Source: Paenibacillus sp. FSL H8-0548 (GTDB lineage: Bacteria; Bacillota; Bacilli; Paenibacillales; Paenibacillaceae). From it: 64,000 nt of DNA. The position numbers and the translations under genes were made by a program. The notes beneath the pieces were generated by a model. That model saw only the letters and a list, made by a program, of their open reading frames with translations. It did no database searches and was not told the DNA's origin. Below are positions 7,599 to 14,673 of the stretch, one piece after another. The DNA lies in contig NZ_CP152049.1 of NCBI RefSeq assembly GCF_038630985.1, positions 1,631,501 through 1,695,500 on the forward strand, in the 5' to 3' direction. Position 1 is the first letter of the stretch. Each line of letters opens with the position of its first letter.

Positions 7599-8399
7599 AT
7601 GAAAATTATTGAGTATAAGGGATTGCGAGTGCTCACAACTAATCAACTTGCTGAAGCATATGGAACAGATAATAAAAATTTAAACGATAATTACCAAAAC
7701 AATGCAGGTAGGTACAAAAGGGAAAAGCACTTTTTCCTTCTGGAAGGTGATGAACTGAAGGCCTTTAAAGCTTCTACGGAAATTTCGGGGAACCTTAAAT
7801 ATGCGCCTTTGCTTTTTCTTTGGACTGAAAAGGGTTCGTGGTTACATGCGAAATCATTAAACACGGACAAGGCGTGGGAAGCGTATGAATTGTTGGTGGA
7901 CGATTATTATGATAAAAAAGAATTGTCTAATAGTGTAGTCCCATCATATATGTTGGAAGATCCCGAGGAAAGAGCGCTGCAATGGGTAGCGGAACTAAGA
8001 CAACGAAAAGAACTAGAAAATCAAAAACTCTTATTGGAAAAAGCTGTAACAGAATTAAAGCCTAAGATTGCATACCTGGATACTATTTTGCAATCAAAAG
8101 GTTTGGTAACAACAACACAAATAGGTAAGGATTATGGCCTGACTGCCCCAGAATTAAATAAAATACTTCATGACGTAGGAATTCAATATAAAGTAAACGA
8201 CCAGTGGGTTTTGTACAAGAAATATGCAGATAAGGGGTATACTCAGTCGTATTCCTTCCCCTTTAAACACAAGGATGGAACACCTGATGTTAAGATGAAC
8301 ACCCAATGGACGCAACGAGGTCGGATTTTTATACACGAGCAGTTAACCAAAATCGGGATCAAAGCAAACATAGAAAAAGAATACGGTGAAGTAAACTAA
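7599..8399 (+). CDS. Phage antirepressor (ORF6N plus KilA-C-like domains)
   Basis: 266 residues. The N-terminal part (about 1-100, LTTNQLAEAYGTDNKNLNDNYQNN and later WTEKGSWLHAKSLNTDKAW) matches the ORF6N DNA-binding domain. A coiled-coil linker follows (about 130-160), then a KilA-C/ANT-type C-terminus (TTTQIGKDYGLTAPELNKILHDVGIQYK ... WTQRGRIFIHEQL). Such proteins counteract repressors or shift phage development. A strong AAGGAGGAAGG precedes the ATG. It belongs to the module-1 rightward operon. Confidence 0.85.
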   Translation: MKIIEYKGLRVLTTNQLAEAYGTDNKNLNDNYQNNAGRYKREKHFFLLEGDELKAFKASTEISGNLKYAPLLFLWTEKGSWLHAKSLNTDKAWEAYELLVDDYYDKKELSNSVVPSYMLEDPEERALQWVAELRQRKELENQKLLLEKAVTELKPKIAYLDTILQSKGLVTTTQIGKDYGLTAPELNKILHDVGIQYKVNDQWVLYKKYADKGYTQSYSFPFKHKDGTPDVKMNTQWTQRGRIFIHEQLTKIGIKANIEKEYGEVN

Positions 8400-8412
8400 G
8401 GGAGGGCACAAG

Positions 8413-9057
8413 GTGCTTAAAGTAATAGATGGTATTAAAAAGAGTAAGCCGGATTATTATGTTCTCTACAGAGCAGCATTTCTAAACTGTTTGAATAGGG
8501 TAATCGATGTAGATGCGATAATAGAAAAAGTTGAATTAATAGAGAGAAAAAGGCTGATTTATTATGGTATGAAGATGGTGAATTTTCAAGATACGGATAA
8601 TATGACGTTGGATGAACTCATGTTAGCATTCAAATTAATGGATTTTATAAAGATTGTAATTGGAACCATCACTCCTTCTGAATTCGAAAATGTATTTCCG
8701 ATAGACAAAATTTATGAGGGGAAGCGATATGAAACAAAAGATTATTTTTTTACAAGAAACGCAATGGATAAATTAGGCGTTTACAAAGAAATAGGTGATC
8801 AAGTTGAAGATTTGCTATGGAACTACCAAAATATAATTGTTACTTTGTTCGTCGTGAATGTCCTTTCAATAGCAAGTAATATCCGTAGAAAACAAGGCCA
8901 AAGTGGCATAATGGAAGAGTTTTGTGAAGAAAAAGGAATTGATACGTACACTATGTATAACGATGAGAAGGGAAAAAAATACTTACAAAACAATACTACT
9001 GGAGAAGTTGCTGCAGTGAAGAAGCCAAAACCAAGATATTTAAATGTAGTAAAATAA
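8413..9057 (+). CDS. Phage protein of unknown function
   Basis: 214 residues, starting at GTG 8413 after GGGAGGG, 13 bases behind the antirepressor. Largely helical in appearance, with a lysine-rich C-terminus (KKPKPRYLNVVK) and no motif I recognise. Its position after repressor, Cro and antirepressor suggests a role in lysogeny control or establishment, but this is inference from context only. A hairpin on the opposite strand lies just past its stop. Confidence 0.7.
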   Translation: MLKVIDGIKKSKPDYYVLYRAAFLNCLNRVIDVDAIIEKVELIERKRLIYYGMKMVNFQDTDNMTLDELMLAFKLMDFIKIVIGTITPSEFENVFPIDKIYEGKRYETKDYFFTRNAMDKLGVYKEIGDQVEDLLWNYQNIIVTLFVVNVLSIASNIRRKQGQSGIMEEFCEEKGIDTYTMYNDEKGKKYLQNNTTGEVAAVKKPKPRYLNVVK

Positions 9058-9127
9058 AAAATCGCCTTCATAAGAAGACGACCATACACCTATGACTCCG
9101 ACCAAGATGAATAGGTGCAAACAGATT
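9053..9127 (-). ncRNA. Candidate small RNA on the minus strand
   Basis: On the minus strand a perfect TATAAT (plus-strand 9134-9139) would start an RNA near 9127. The RNA would hold a CACCTAT/ATAGGTG stem (9087-9093 and 9111-9117) and end in a GTCTTC/GAAGGC hairpin followed by six U residues at about 9055-9080. It is convergent with the gene ending at 9057. No family is recognised and the -35 is weak. Confidence 0.4.
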
Positions 9128-9279
9128 ACCGCTATTATAACTCATATTTATTAAACTTGGAATGAGGGACTTGTTCCCTCTCCAAGCGATTAAAAATACT
9201 CCTTTACAGAACATGCGTTCGCATTTAGAATGAGGATAAGGAAAGCGGCTGCATATTAAAACTTGGAGGTACCGCACAC

Positions 9280-9441
9280 ATGGAGGTACAAGTCACAGAC
9301 ATTAGTGAAAGGTTAGGCTCTTTATTCGCTAAATGCACTAATGACCAGTTGGAAGCCGCGAGGAATTACATAATATTAAGTCAACTGGACAGCCATCATT
9401 CAAACCATTTACTTATACAAATAGAAGAAAGACGCCTTTAA
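9280..9441 (+). CDS. Small phage protein of unknown function
   Basis: 53 residues (MEVQVTDISERLGSLFAKCT...), probably helical. GGAGGT precedes the ATG at 9 nt. It stops inside the bidirectional terminator shared with the convergent second repressor gene, which it overlaps by 4 bases at the 3' ends. It lies between the two immunity modules. The 220 bases before it (9058-9279) hold several hairpins and no other gene. Confidence 0.55.
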   Translation: MEVQVTDISERLGSLFAKCTNDQLEAARNYIILSQLDSHHSNHLLIQIEERRL

Positions 9442-9456
9442 TCGGCGTCTTTTTCA
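9430..9456. terminator. Bidirectional terminator between convergent genes
   Basis: AGACGCC at 9430-9436 pairs with GGCGTCT at 9445-9451. A/T-rich tracts lie on both sides (AAGAAAG to the left, TTTTTC to the right), so it can stop transcripts from both directions. It overlaps the stop codons of the 9280 gene and of the repressor at 9438. Confidence 0.75.
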
Positions 9457-9830
9457 TTTGGAAACATAATATGTATCATCTCTTTTATTCGTTTGCGATC
9501 TTCAGCTGTCAATATTTTTCCTTCAAGCGTGATTCCATCTTGGCTCAATAAGTGGAAGAGTTCGTGGGCCTCGGTAGCTGCGGTTTGTTCTTTAATTCCC
9601 TCGCCTGATTTCACCTTTGAAACAAATGAATCTCTTCCTAATAAATATTCAGATGTGACATTTAAAGTCGATGCAATTTTATCTAGTTCGTCAGCTCTCG
9701 CTTTTCTTTTTCCTGCTTCAATCCTCGAGAGTACGCTGTTGTTTATCCCAACTCGTTCCGCTAACTCTAGTTGTGACCAATCGCGTTTTTCCCGCAATCG
9801 TTTAATACGATCACCTACAGCGACATTCAC
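9438..9830 (-). CDS. XRE-family phage repressor, module 2
   Basis: 130 residues. The helix-turn-helix (IKRLREKRDWSQLELAERVGINNSVLSRIEAG, about 9-40) is followed by a typical SinR/Xre linker (LNVTSEYLLG) and a short C-terminal tail with HELFHLLSQDG. It is a second, unrelated repressor in the same prophage. It faces the small regulator at 10015 across an operator region with CTTTGCTA palindromes, a different sequence from that of module 1. No self-cleavage domain is present. Confidence 0.87.
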   Translation of the reverse strand: MNVAVGDRIKRLREKRDWSQLELAERVGINNSVLSRIEAGKRKARADELDKIASTLNVTSEYLLGRDSFVSKVKSGEGIKEQTAATEAHELFHLLSQDGITLEGKILTAEDRKRIKEMIHIMFPNEKDAD

Positions 9831-9891
9831 GTTTCGTCCTCACTTTCAGTACTTTATTTGGCATTTGTTCTTCATTTATAAATTTAACACT

Positions 9892-9996
9892 CTTTTCTAA
9901 AACAGAAAAATTTCTTTGCTAAAATAGAAAATATTAGTTGACTTTGCTATTTTAGCAATGTATATTGAGATTATAAGTTTTGCTAATTCAGAAAAA
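9892..9996. promoter_or_regulatory. Operator/promoter region of module 2
   Basis: Four sites related to the palindrome CTTTGCTA-N3-TAGCAAAG lie at 9892-9910, 9914-9932, 9942-9960 and 9978-9996. A fifth, perfect one lies at 10221-10239. A strong rightward promoter runs through the third site: TTGACT at 9938-9943, a 17-bp spacer, and TATATT at 9961-9966. It would drive the 10015 gene and the long early operon, under control of either module-2 regulator. Confidence 0.75.
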
Positions 9997-10014
9997 TCAT
10001 GGGAGGTGAAGAAA

Positions 10015-10242
10015 ATGAAGGAAATCAACCTTGCGCTAATAAAAAAGAGGCGCAAAGAAATGCGAATTACACTTCAAGATATGGCTATTTACTTAGGGTT
10101 TAAGAACGCTTCTAATTATTACAAGTACGAATCAGGTAAATACAGATTCAACGCTGAACATCTCCCATTAATTGCTGATAAGTTGAAACTTAAAATGAAT
10201 GAGATTTTTTTTATTCATAACTTTGCTAAAATAGCAAAGTAA
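10015..10242 (+). CDS. Small XRE-family regulator, Cro-like, module 2
   Basis: 75 residues. The helix-turn-helix segment MRITLQDMAIYLGFKNASNY and the following KYESGKYRFNAEHLPLIADKLKL are typical of Xre-type phage regulators. The start at 10015 is fixed by GGAGGTG seven bases upstream; an ATG at 9958 in frame would lie inside the operator and -10 region. A perfect copy of the operator palindrome overlaps its last codons (10221-10239). It is the first gene of the rightward early operon. Confidence 0.8.
   Translation: MKEINLALIKKRRKEMRITLQDMAIYLGFKNASNYYKYESGKYRFNAEHLPLIADKLKLKMNEIFFIHNFAKIAK
10221..10239. promoter_or_regulatory. Perfect intragenic operator palindrome
   Basis: CTTTGCTAAAATAGCAAAG is a perfect 8-bp inverted repeat with a 3-bp centre, located at the 3' end of the Cro-like gene. 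It is the best copy of the module-2 operator, 243 bp from the nearest upstream copy by centre. That distance suits a DNA loop or roadblock. Confidence 0.7.
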
Positions 10243-10258
10243 GAAAGGAGATAGGAAA

Positions 10259-10399
10259 TTGACAGCATTGAAGTTTCTGACTGAGCTAAAGCAGATAAGG
10301 GATAGTAAAAAGCTTACAGACGATCAAAAAGTATCACTGTTGTTGATCCATATTTCCGAAAATTTGGATTCTTCCATTACTGAACTTATGGGAAATTAA
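10259..10399 (+). CDS. Small phage early protein
   Basis: 46 residues from TTG 10259 after AAAGGAGATAGG. Predicted helical (LKFLTELKQIRDSKKLTDDQKVSLLLIHISENL...). No family recognised. It sits between the Cro-like gene and a run of tiny early genes. Confidence 0.55.
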   Translation: MTALKFLTELKQIRDSKKLTDDQKVSLLLIHISENLDSSITELMGN

Positions 10400-10463
10400 A
10401 CCATGCAACCACATGTAAGATTCTATAACAATAATCAAATAAAAGAAACAAGGAGGCCTAATC

Positions 10464-10613
10464 ATGACAGCACATATAAACGAACAAGGCAGACCAGTCG
10501 GCCATGACGGCAAAGCAATATCAGAAAGAGCATGGGAGAGAGCGCACGCAGTAATCGCTCGTATCGAAGCTAAAGCCAATATAAGACTGGCTAACGAGCA
10601 GAAGGGAGCCTAG
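10464..10613 (+). CDS. Small phage early protein
   Basis: 49 residues, basic and helical (AWERAHAVIARIEAKANIRLANEQ). AAGGAGG precedes the ATG at good spacing. The function is unknown. The next gene starts 3 bases after its stop. Confidence 0.6.
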   Translation: MTAHINEQGRPVGHDGKAISERAWERAHAVIARIEAKANIRLANEQKGA

Positions 10614-10616
10614 CCC

Positions 10617-10739
10617 ATGAAACTAGAAGACGATCCAACAGTCAAAACGCAGCCAAGTAAACGTATGCGCAAGAATTTATCCGCACTAATCGTCAAGGAC
10701 GCTCAAAAGAGAGCAGCTAAGGCTAATCAAGGAGCATGA
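10617..10739 (+). CDS. Small basic phage early protein
   Basis: 40 residues with many Lys/Arg (SKRMRKNLSALIVKDAQKRAAK). GAAGGGAGCC precedes the ATG. Its TGA overlaps the ATG of the next gene (ATGA at 10736-10739), indicating translational coupling. Function unknown. Confidence 0.6.
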   Translation: MKLEDDPTVKTQPSKRMRKNLSALIVKDAQKRAAKANQGA

Positions 10740-10894
10740 AACACGCCTACTACACGCTGCAGCTAGCCAAGCAATTATACGATCGAGCTAATACGCAAGA
10801 ATCGAAAGACCGCATAGCTAACGGATTCATGCGAAAAGATGCGGAGATTGTGTTGGAAGAGATGAAACGACAATTGGAGGGTGAGAGGGAATGA
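10736..10894 (+). CDS. Small helical phage early protein
   Basis: 52 residues (YYTLQLAKQLYDRANTQESKDR...MKRQLEG), likely a helical hairpin. It starts in a 4-base overlap with the previous gene and ends in a 4-base overlap with the next, so it is part of a translationally coupled string. GGAGC lies 6 nt ahead of the start. Function unknown. Confidence 0.6.
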   Translation: MKHAYYTLQLAKQLYDRANTQESKDRIANGFMRKDAEIVLEEMKRQLEGERE

Positions 10895-11067
10895 GCGAAA
10901 TTTGCAGCCGTTGCGGTGAGCAAAAGCCTTCAGTTGAGTGGAGAAGATAGAACACCGCTTATCATGATGACGAGCAAAATTACACTGTCCAATGTGAAGA
11001 ATGCTTTGAACAAACAGAATCAGACTGGCAATCAATGTGGGACGAATACAACTCAAGTAGGTACTAA
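10891..11067 (+). pseudogene. Two-CxxC zinc-ribbon protein gene with an in-frame TAG
   Basis: The frame starts MSEICSRCGEQKPSVEWRR, hits TAG at 10948-10950, then continues in frame (NTAYHDDEQNYTVQCEECFEQ...) to TAA at 11065-11067. The first part holds CSRC and the second CEEC, the two halves of one zinc ribbon, so the intact product was about 58 residues. The simplest reading is a nonsense mutation in a dispensable gene. Amber read-through is possible but unsupported. A start inside the second half has no ribosome site. Confidence 0.7.
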
Positions 11068-11079
11068 GGAGGCATAATC

Positions 11080-11259
11080 ATGGAAAACCCAATCATCGCA
11101 GCAGGAGAACGCCACAACAACCGTATCCAGTATCGCCGCCCGATTGACATATTCAGACCATGCGAGTGTGGCAAACATGAGTCAATAGCCATCTACAAAG
11201 GCAAACAGAGCTTGTGCGCATCCTGCCTAGAAGGCATCTGCGAGGTGACTCTACTATGA
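11080..11259 (+). CDS. Small cysteine-rich phage protein
   Basis: 59 residues with CEC and CASC pairs (residues about 28-30 and 47-50), likely one zinc site. AAGGAGG precedes the ATG. The stop overlaps the next start (ATGA at 11256). Function unknown; small zinc-ribbon proteins are common in early phage operons. Confidence 0.65.
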   Translation: MENPIIAAGERHNNRIQYRRPIDIFRPCECGKHESIAIYKGKQSLCASCLEGICEVTLL

Positions 11260-11351
11260 ATAGAATTCAACCTGTAAACGGTCCGCAGCCAGTAGTAAGA
11301 AACCCACAGCAAGGTCAACCGCATGCTAGAAAAGGAGAAATCCGAACGTGA
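11256..11351 (+). CDS. Very small phage protein
   Basis: 31 residues, rich in Gln, Pro and Asn (MNRIQPVNGPQPVVRNPQQG...). It links the previous gene and the next by 4-base overlaps at both ends. Coding status rests mainly on this spacing. Confidence 0.4.
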   Translation: MNRIQPVNGPQPVVRNPQQGQPHARKGEIRT

Positions 11352-11644
11352 ATGATAGCTTAACTCTTTCTAAATACGACTCAGACGCAGATGTATATCT
11401 CCAATACGAGTTCAAAGGCGAATACATCTCGTTCGAGAGAAGTTTCAAGCAAGCACAAACAAAGGTTCCGCTAATCGAATGGACGTATCGACTGGATGAG
11501 ATCGGTTGGAAGAAGAAAGAAAACTATATCAAGCACCTTAAAAATAAGGGATTCAAGGAGGGCAAATCAAATGACGTACGTTCCGAACGAAGACAAGCCT
11601 ACAGAAGCAGATCAAATAAACCAACATATCAACAAACTGTATGA
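11348..11644 (+). CDS. Phage early protein of unknown function
   Basis: 98 residues from GTG 11348, preceded by AAAGGAGAAA and overlapping the previous stop. The first 75 residues (YDSDADVYLQYEFKGEYISF...) look like a compact alpha/beta domain. The last 25 (RSERRQAYRSRSNKPTYQQ) are read through the start of the next gene in another frame, a 74-bp overlap. That tail may be a recent frame extension. Confidence 0.6.
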   Translation: MNDSLTLSKYDSDADVYLQYEFKGEYISFERSFKQAQTKVPLIEWTYRLDEIGWKKKENYIKHLKNKGFKEGKSNDVRSERRQAYRSRSNKPTYQQTV

Positions 11645-11858
11645 GTGCAAGAAATCAGGTGTGTGGGATCTAGAAGGAGTCGCAAAATGGCTCAAATCAA
11701 ACCTTCCACAAATGGCAGATGCAGCGGATTTCATGGCTGGATACATCGACGATCAGTTCCCAGGTACGGAGTACGAGAAGGAAGTCGTCGCAGCTGAGGC
11801 ACAAAGAGAGATTCCTTGGGAGTTTAATCAGTCGATGGAGAGGAAAGAAGCAGTATGA
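11571..11858 (+). CDS. Phage early protein of unknown function
   Basis: 95 residues from ATG 11571 with AAGGAGGG upstream. The acidic protein has WDLEGVAKWLKSNLPQMADAADFMAGYID, probably a helical fold. It overlaps the previous gene by 74 bp and the next by 4. No family recognised. Confidence 0.65.
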   Translation: MTYVPNEDKPTEADQINQHINKLYECKKSGVWDLEGVAKWLKSNLPQMADAADFMAGYIDDQFPGTEYEKEVVAAEAQREIPWEFNQSMERKEAV

Positions 11859-12088
11859 GCTACCAAGACACAGATATATCGACAGGGATACACACGAGGA
11901 TAAACGACACTACTCGGATATCCAGCGCATGGCGTACTTACAGCAACGAAAATTTCAAGACAAGACGATGGGAAACTTTCCTGTGGGAAGACGAGAAAAT
12001 CAAAGAAGAGTTCGATACGTTGAGCACAGCTGATGCTGTAGTAAACCTTCACTTATCAATAGTGGAGCGTTTGAGAGGAGAGGGATAG
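11855..12088 (+). CDS. Phage early protein of unknown function
   Basis: 77 residues. The central RRWETFLWEDEKIKEEFDTLSTADAVVNLHLSI is probably helical. It starts in an ATGA overlap and ends 1 base before the next GTG start. No recognisable domain. Confidence 0.6.
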   Translation: MSYQDTDISTGIHTRINDTTRISSAWRTYSNENFKTRRWETFLWEDEKIKEEFDTLSTADAVVNLHLSIVERLRGEG

Positions 12089-12089
12089 C

Positions 12090-12272
12090 GTGACGAAGGT
12101 TCGTTTCAACCCACAAAAGCGGAGCCATCAGTTAATTGCTTCTGCAATGGTAGAAATGGTTAGAGATGAAGGTCTTACACCACATGAAGCATTAGAGGCA
12201 ATAGAGGGAATCAAAAACGATATATTTTTCTCGCTATTCGAACTAAAGAGGAAGGAGCAACCAAATGACTGA
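12090..12272 (+). CDS. Small phage early protein
   Basis: 60 residues from GTG 12090 after GAGAGGAGAGG. It has a short helical domain (RSHQLIASAMVEMVRDEGLTPHEALEAIEGI), reminiscent of a UBA-like fold, though that is only a guess from the pattern. It overlaps the next gene by 8 bases. Confidence 0.6.
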   Translation: MTKVRFNPQKRSHQLIASAMVEMVRDEGLTPHEALEAIEGIKNDIFFSLFELKRKEQPND

Positions 12273-12555
12273 ACGATACCGTTTCGACTCATGGCTAACC
12301 ACCACCCAAAACTCTGAATTGTGCGCCGAAGAAATCCTATCATCCATACGCTCAAGAGTCCGCATCTGGACGGAGAAAGAGATAGCTAGACGCGATGAGC
12401 CGCACTATTACGCCTTTATACGAGAGTATCCCGAGTACATTCACGACGGTTGGAGATCAACGATTGAGATAGAGATAGAACGGACGGTGAAAGAGGAAGA
12501 TGAGCATAAAAACTTTGGACTACCTTTCTATAGCAAAAAGATACAAGGGGCATAA
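12265..12555 (+). CDS. Phage early protein of unknown function
   Basis: 96 residues with many aromatic and charged positions (HYYAFIREYPEYIHDGWRSTIEIEIERTVKEEDEH). GAGGAAGGAGC precedes the ATG. Last gene of this coupled block; a hairpin follows at 12605. Confidence 0.6.
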   Translation: MTERYRFDSWLTTTQNSELCAEEILSSIRSRVRIWTEKEIARRDEPHYYAFIREYPEYIHDGWRSTIEIEIERTVKEEDEHKNFGLPFYSKKIQGA

Positions 12556-12604
12556 ATCGGGCAGACACATCGCCATAGTAATGCTTAAAAATGCAAAAAG
12601 AAAA

Positions 12605-12624
12605 GGAGCCATTGCAGTGGCTCC
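12605..12624. terminator. Hairpin after the first early block
   Basis: GGAGCCA at 12605-12611 pairs perfectly with TGGCTCC at 12618-12624 around a 6-base loop. The A-rich run before it makes a U-tract only for the minus strand. For rightward transcription it may act as a pause, processing or partial termination site between two early blocks. Confidence 0.4.
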
Positions 12625-12682
12625 CGTCAGTTAAATGTGAAAGTTTCTAACCATAGTTTAAACCAAAAGGAGACGAATTTCA

Positions 12683-13171
12683 ATGTCACTTAAATTATAT
12701 GAATTATCCGAATCACTAAACCAAGTCGCTTACATGATGGAAGAAGAAGGCGTAGAAGGTCTAGAAGGCGTGCTAGAGACTATCGACCTATCATTCCAAC
12801 AAAAGGCTGAGGGGATCATTAAACTCCACCACAGCAAGCTTACAGAAGCTGAGACTATCGAAAATGAGATCAAACGGCTTAAAGTTCGCTCGGACAAGCT
12901 TAAAAAGGATGCTGCATGGCTGCATGAATACGTTGAACGGGAAATGTTGCGTTCCAACACGCCTGAGATTAAGTCATCGCTGTTCAAAATCAAGATCGGA
13001 GCCAATCCACCGCGTGTGGAAATTACAAACCAAGCGTTACTGCCTACGCAATATATGCGCACTTCCGTATCAGTCGCTCCTAATAAGATGCTGATTAAAG
13101 ATGAATTGCAAAAGGGAACGTTGATTCCTGGTGCTGAGCTTCGACAAGATATGAAATTAAAAGTTAAGTAG
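12683..13171 (+). CDS. Siphovirus Gp157-like protein
   Basis: 162 residues. An acidic N-terminus (SLKLYELSESLNQVAYMMEEEG) and a long coiled coil (about 55-95, KLTEAETIENEIKRLKVRSDKLKKDAAWLHEYVE) lead into a small beta domain with KIKIGANPPRVEI. This is the Gp157 family pattern, found next to single-strand-annealing genes in many Gram-positive phages. The gene is followed 11 bases later by such a gene. AAAGGAGACG lies ahead of the ATG. Biochemical role unknown; likely recombination-associated. Confidence 0.8.
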   Translation: MSLKLYELSESLNQVAYMMEEEGVEGLEGVLETIDLSFQQKAEGIIKLHHSKLTEAETIENEIKRLKVRSDKLKKDAAWLHEYVEREMLRSNTPEIKSSLFKIKIGANPPRVEITNQALLPTQYMRTSVSVAPNKMLIKDELQKGTLIPGAELRQDMKLKVK

Positions 13172-13182
13172 GAGGTGCTGAA

Positions 13183-13914
13183 ATGACTGAGCATATGAAG
13201 ATATATGAGCAGGTTCGCGCTGTTCCACCTGAAGCGTTAAAAGCAATCAATGGCGGCAGGCTGAAAGGCATGAGCGACATTAACCCCATGTGGCGAATCA
13301 AGATGCTGACAGAGATGTTCGGTATCTGCGGCATCGGGTGGAAGATAGAAATTACCGATAAGCGTTTAGAACATGGTGGTGGCGATGAAATAGTTTGTTT
13401 TGTCGACATTCTTCTCTCCGTGAAAGTCGACGGTGAATGGTCTGCTCCAATACCAGGAATGGGCGGCAGCTCCTTTGTAACGGCAGAAAGAAACGGGATT
13501 TATACGAGCGATGAATGCTACAAAATGGCCTACACCGATGCAATCAGTGTTGCATGTAAGTCACTAGGATTTGCGGCTGATGTTTATTTCGACAAAGACC
13601 GCACCAAATACACACACGATGGAGACGCTCCACAAGCCTCTCAGAACCGTCCTGCCAGCACACCTAATCAATCTACTAATCAACAGACAAAAAAGCCTAT
13701 AAGCACGACTGCAGCTTCTAGTAACGGTCCTTTTGAGTTAGCGACAGAGAACCAAGTAAAGATGCTTCGAGTTAAACGTGGTCTAGCCGGTTTTAAAGGA
13801 AATGACGAGATCAATAAATTCCTTGGCCTGACGTTAAATAGTCTCACTGAGCTACCAAAATCAAAGGTTAACACGCTTATCAAGTACCTGGACGAGAATA
13901 AAAAGTCTGCATAG
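13183..13914 (+). CDS. Single-strand annealing protein, Sak3/Rad52-like
   Basis: 243 residues. The N-terminal domain (about 1-145) has INPMWRIKMLTEMFGICGIGW, GGSSFV and YKMAYTDAISVACKSLGFAADVYF, as in phage Sak3/DUF1071 annealing proteins of the Rad52 superfamily. A Gln/Asn/Thr-rich linker (about 150-185) leads to a small C-terminal helical domain (LATENQVKMLRVKRGLAGFKG...). It would anneal homologous strands in phage replication and recombination. Neighbours fit: Gp157 upstream, replication genes and a RusA-like resolvase downstream. Subfamily assignment is from motif memory. Confidence 0.78.
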   Translation: MTEHMKIYEQVRAVPPEALKAINGGRLKGMSDINPMWRIKMLTEMFGICGIGWKIEITDKRLEHGGGDEIVCFVDILLSVKVDGEWSAPIPGMGGSSFVTAERNGIYTSDECYKMAYTDAISVACKSLGFAADVYFDKDRTKYTHDGDAPQASQNRPASTPNQSTNQQTKKPISTTAASSNGPFELATENQVKMLRVKRGLAGFKGNDEINKFLGLTLNSLTELPKSKVNTLIKYLDENKKSA

Positions 13915-13924
13915 GAGGGTTCAA

Positions 13925-14332
13925 ATGACCATTCAAGATATAAAAAGATACACAAAAATGATCATCGATGCTGCCAAAAAGATGGGCTTCACCGTGCAAA
14001 GATATGACGCTTATTCGACAAATAGCGTCTATCTCAAACTTGATTACGGTGTGTCGAACAGCATAAGAATCAGCGATCACAAAGGAAAGAAACATTTGTC
14101 ATATCGTTTCAATCTACTAACGAACTTGGATAAAGGATACGTTTCAAACGGTGAACATCTGCGAAACTATTACAGCCCTGCGGACTTCGAAAAGCTGCTG
14201 CATGACATTCAGGTGAACAGAGACAACTTAATCAGCAGATATGGCGAGGTTGGATACAAGAACTTCATGAATAAAAACAAGTTTGAGAACGCCAATAAAA
14301 AGGGTTTCTGGAGCCAAGCCAAATTGGTATAG
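13925..14332 (+). CDS. Phage protein of unknown function
   Basis: 135 residues, start set by AGGAGGGTTCAA before ATG 13925. Mixed alpha/beta, basic, ending KKGFWSQAKLV. No motif recognised. Located between the annealing protein and an HNH-type protein. Confidence 0.65.
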   Translation: MTIQDIKRYTKMIIDAAKKMGFTVQRYDAYSTNSVYLKLDYGVSNSIRISDHKGKKHLSYRFNLLTNLDKGYVSNGEHLRNYYSPADFEKLLHDIQVNRDNLISRYGEVGYKNFMNKNKFENANKKGFWSQAKLV

Positions 14333-14342
14333 GAGGGTTCAC

Positions 14343-14654
14343 ATGGGCTTACCATTCCACCCAGTCTCCAAAGCATCCCAAACATCCAAGACACGCGTAA
14401 AGCTCACACAGAAGCAAATGGGCGACATTAGCACCAAGGTAGATAAACAGTTGAAAGAACGGTCAGCACTCGTCTGTGAGCGTTGTAGCTCGGCTAGAGC
14501 GACAGAGAGAGCGCATATCACCGGACGCAAGCATTTGACGCATAAAACAACGGTGGAGGATCTTCTCCACCTCTGTACGCCTTGTCACCGCTGGCTTGAT
14601 GGAGATCCAGCAGGCATTCGCTATAAACGTAAATTAAGAGGGATTGACCTATAA
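14343..14654 (+). CDS. HNH-type zinc protein / putative nuclease
   Basis: 103 residues. A zinc pair C45-x2-C48 is followed by ERAHITGR (H58) and a second pair C78-x2-C81 with H82 in LHLCTPCHRWLDGDP. This is the arrangement of small phage HNH-like proteins related to RecA-accessory and recombination nucleases. The N-terminal 40 residues are basic. AGGAGGGTTCAC precedes ATG 14343. The neighbouring annealing protein suggests a recombination role. Catalytic competence cannot be judged. Confidence 0.7.
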   Translation: MGLPFHPVSKASQTSKTRVKLTQKQMGDISTKVDKQLKERSALVCERCSSARATERAHITGRKHLTHKTTVEDLLHLCTPCHRWLDGDPAGIRYKRKLRGIDL

Positions 14655-14673
14655 ACCTATTGGAGGAATCGAA

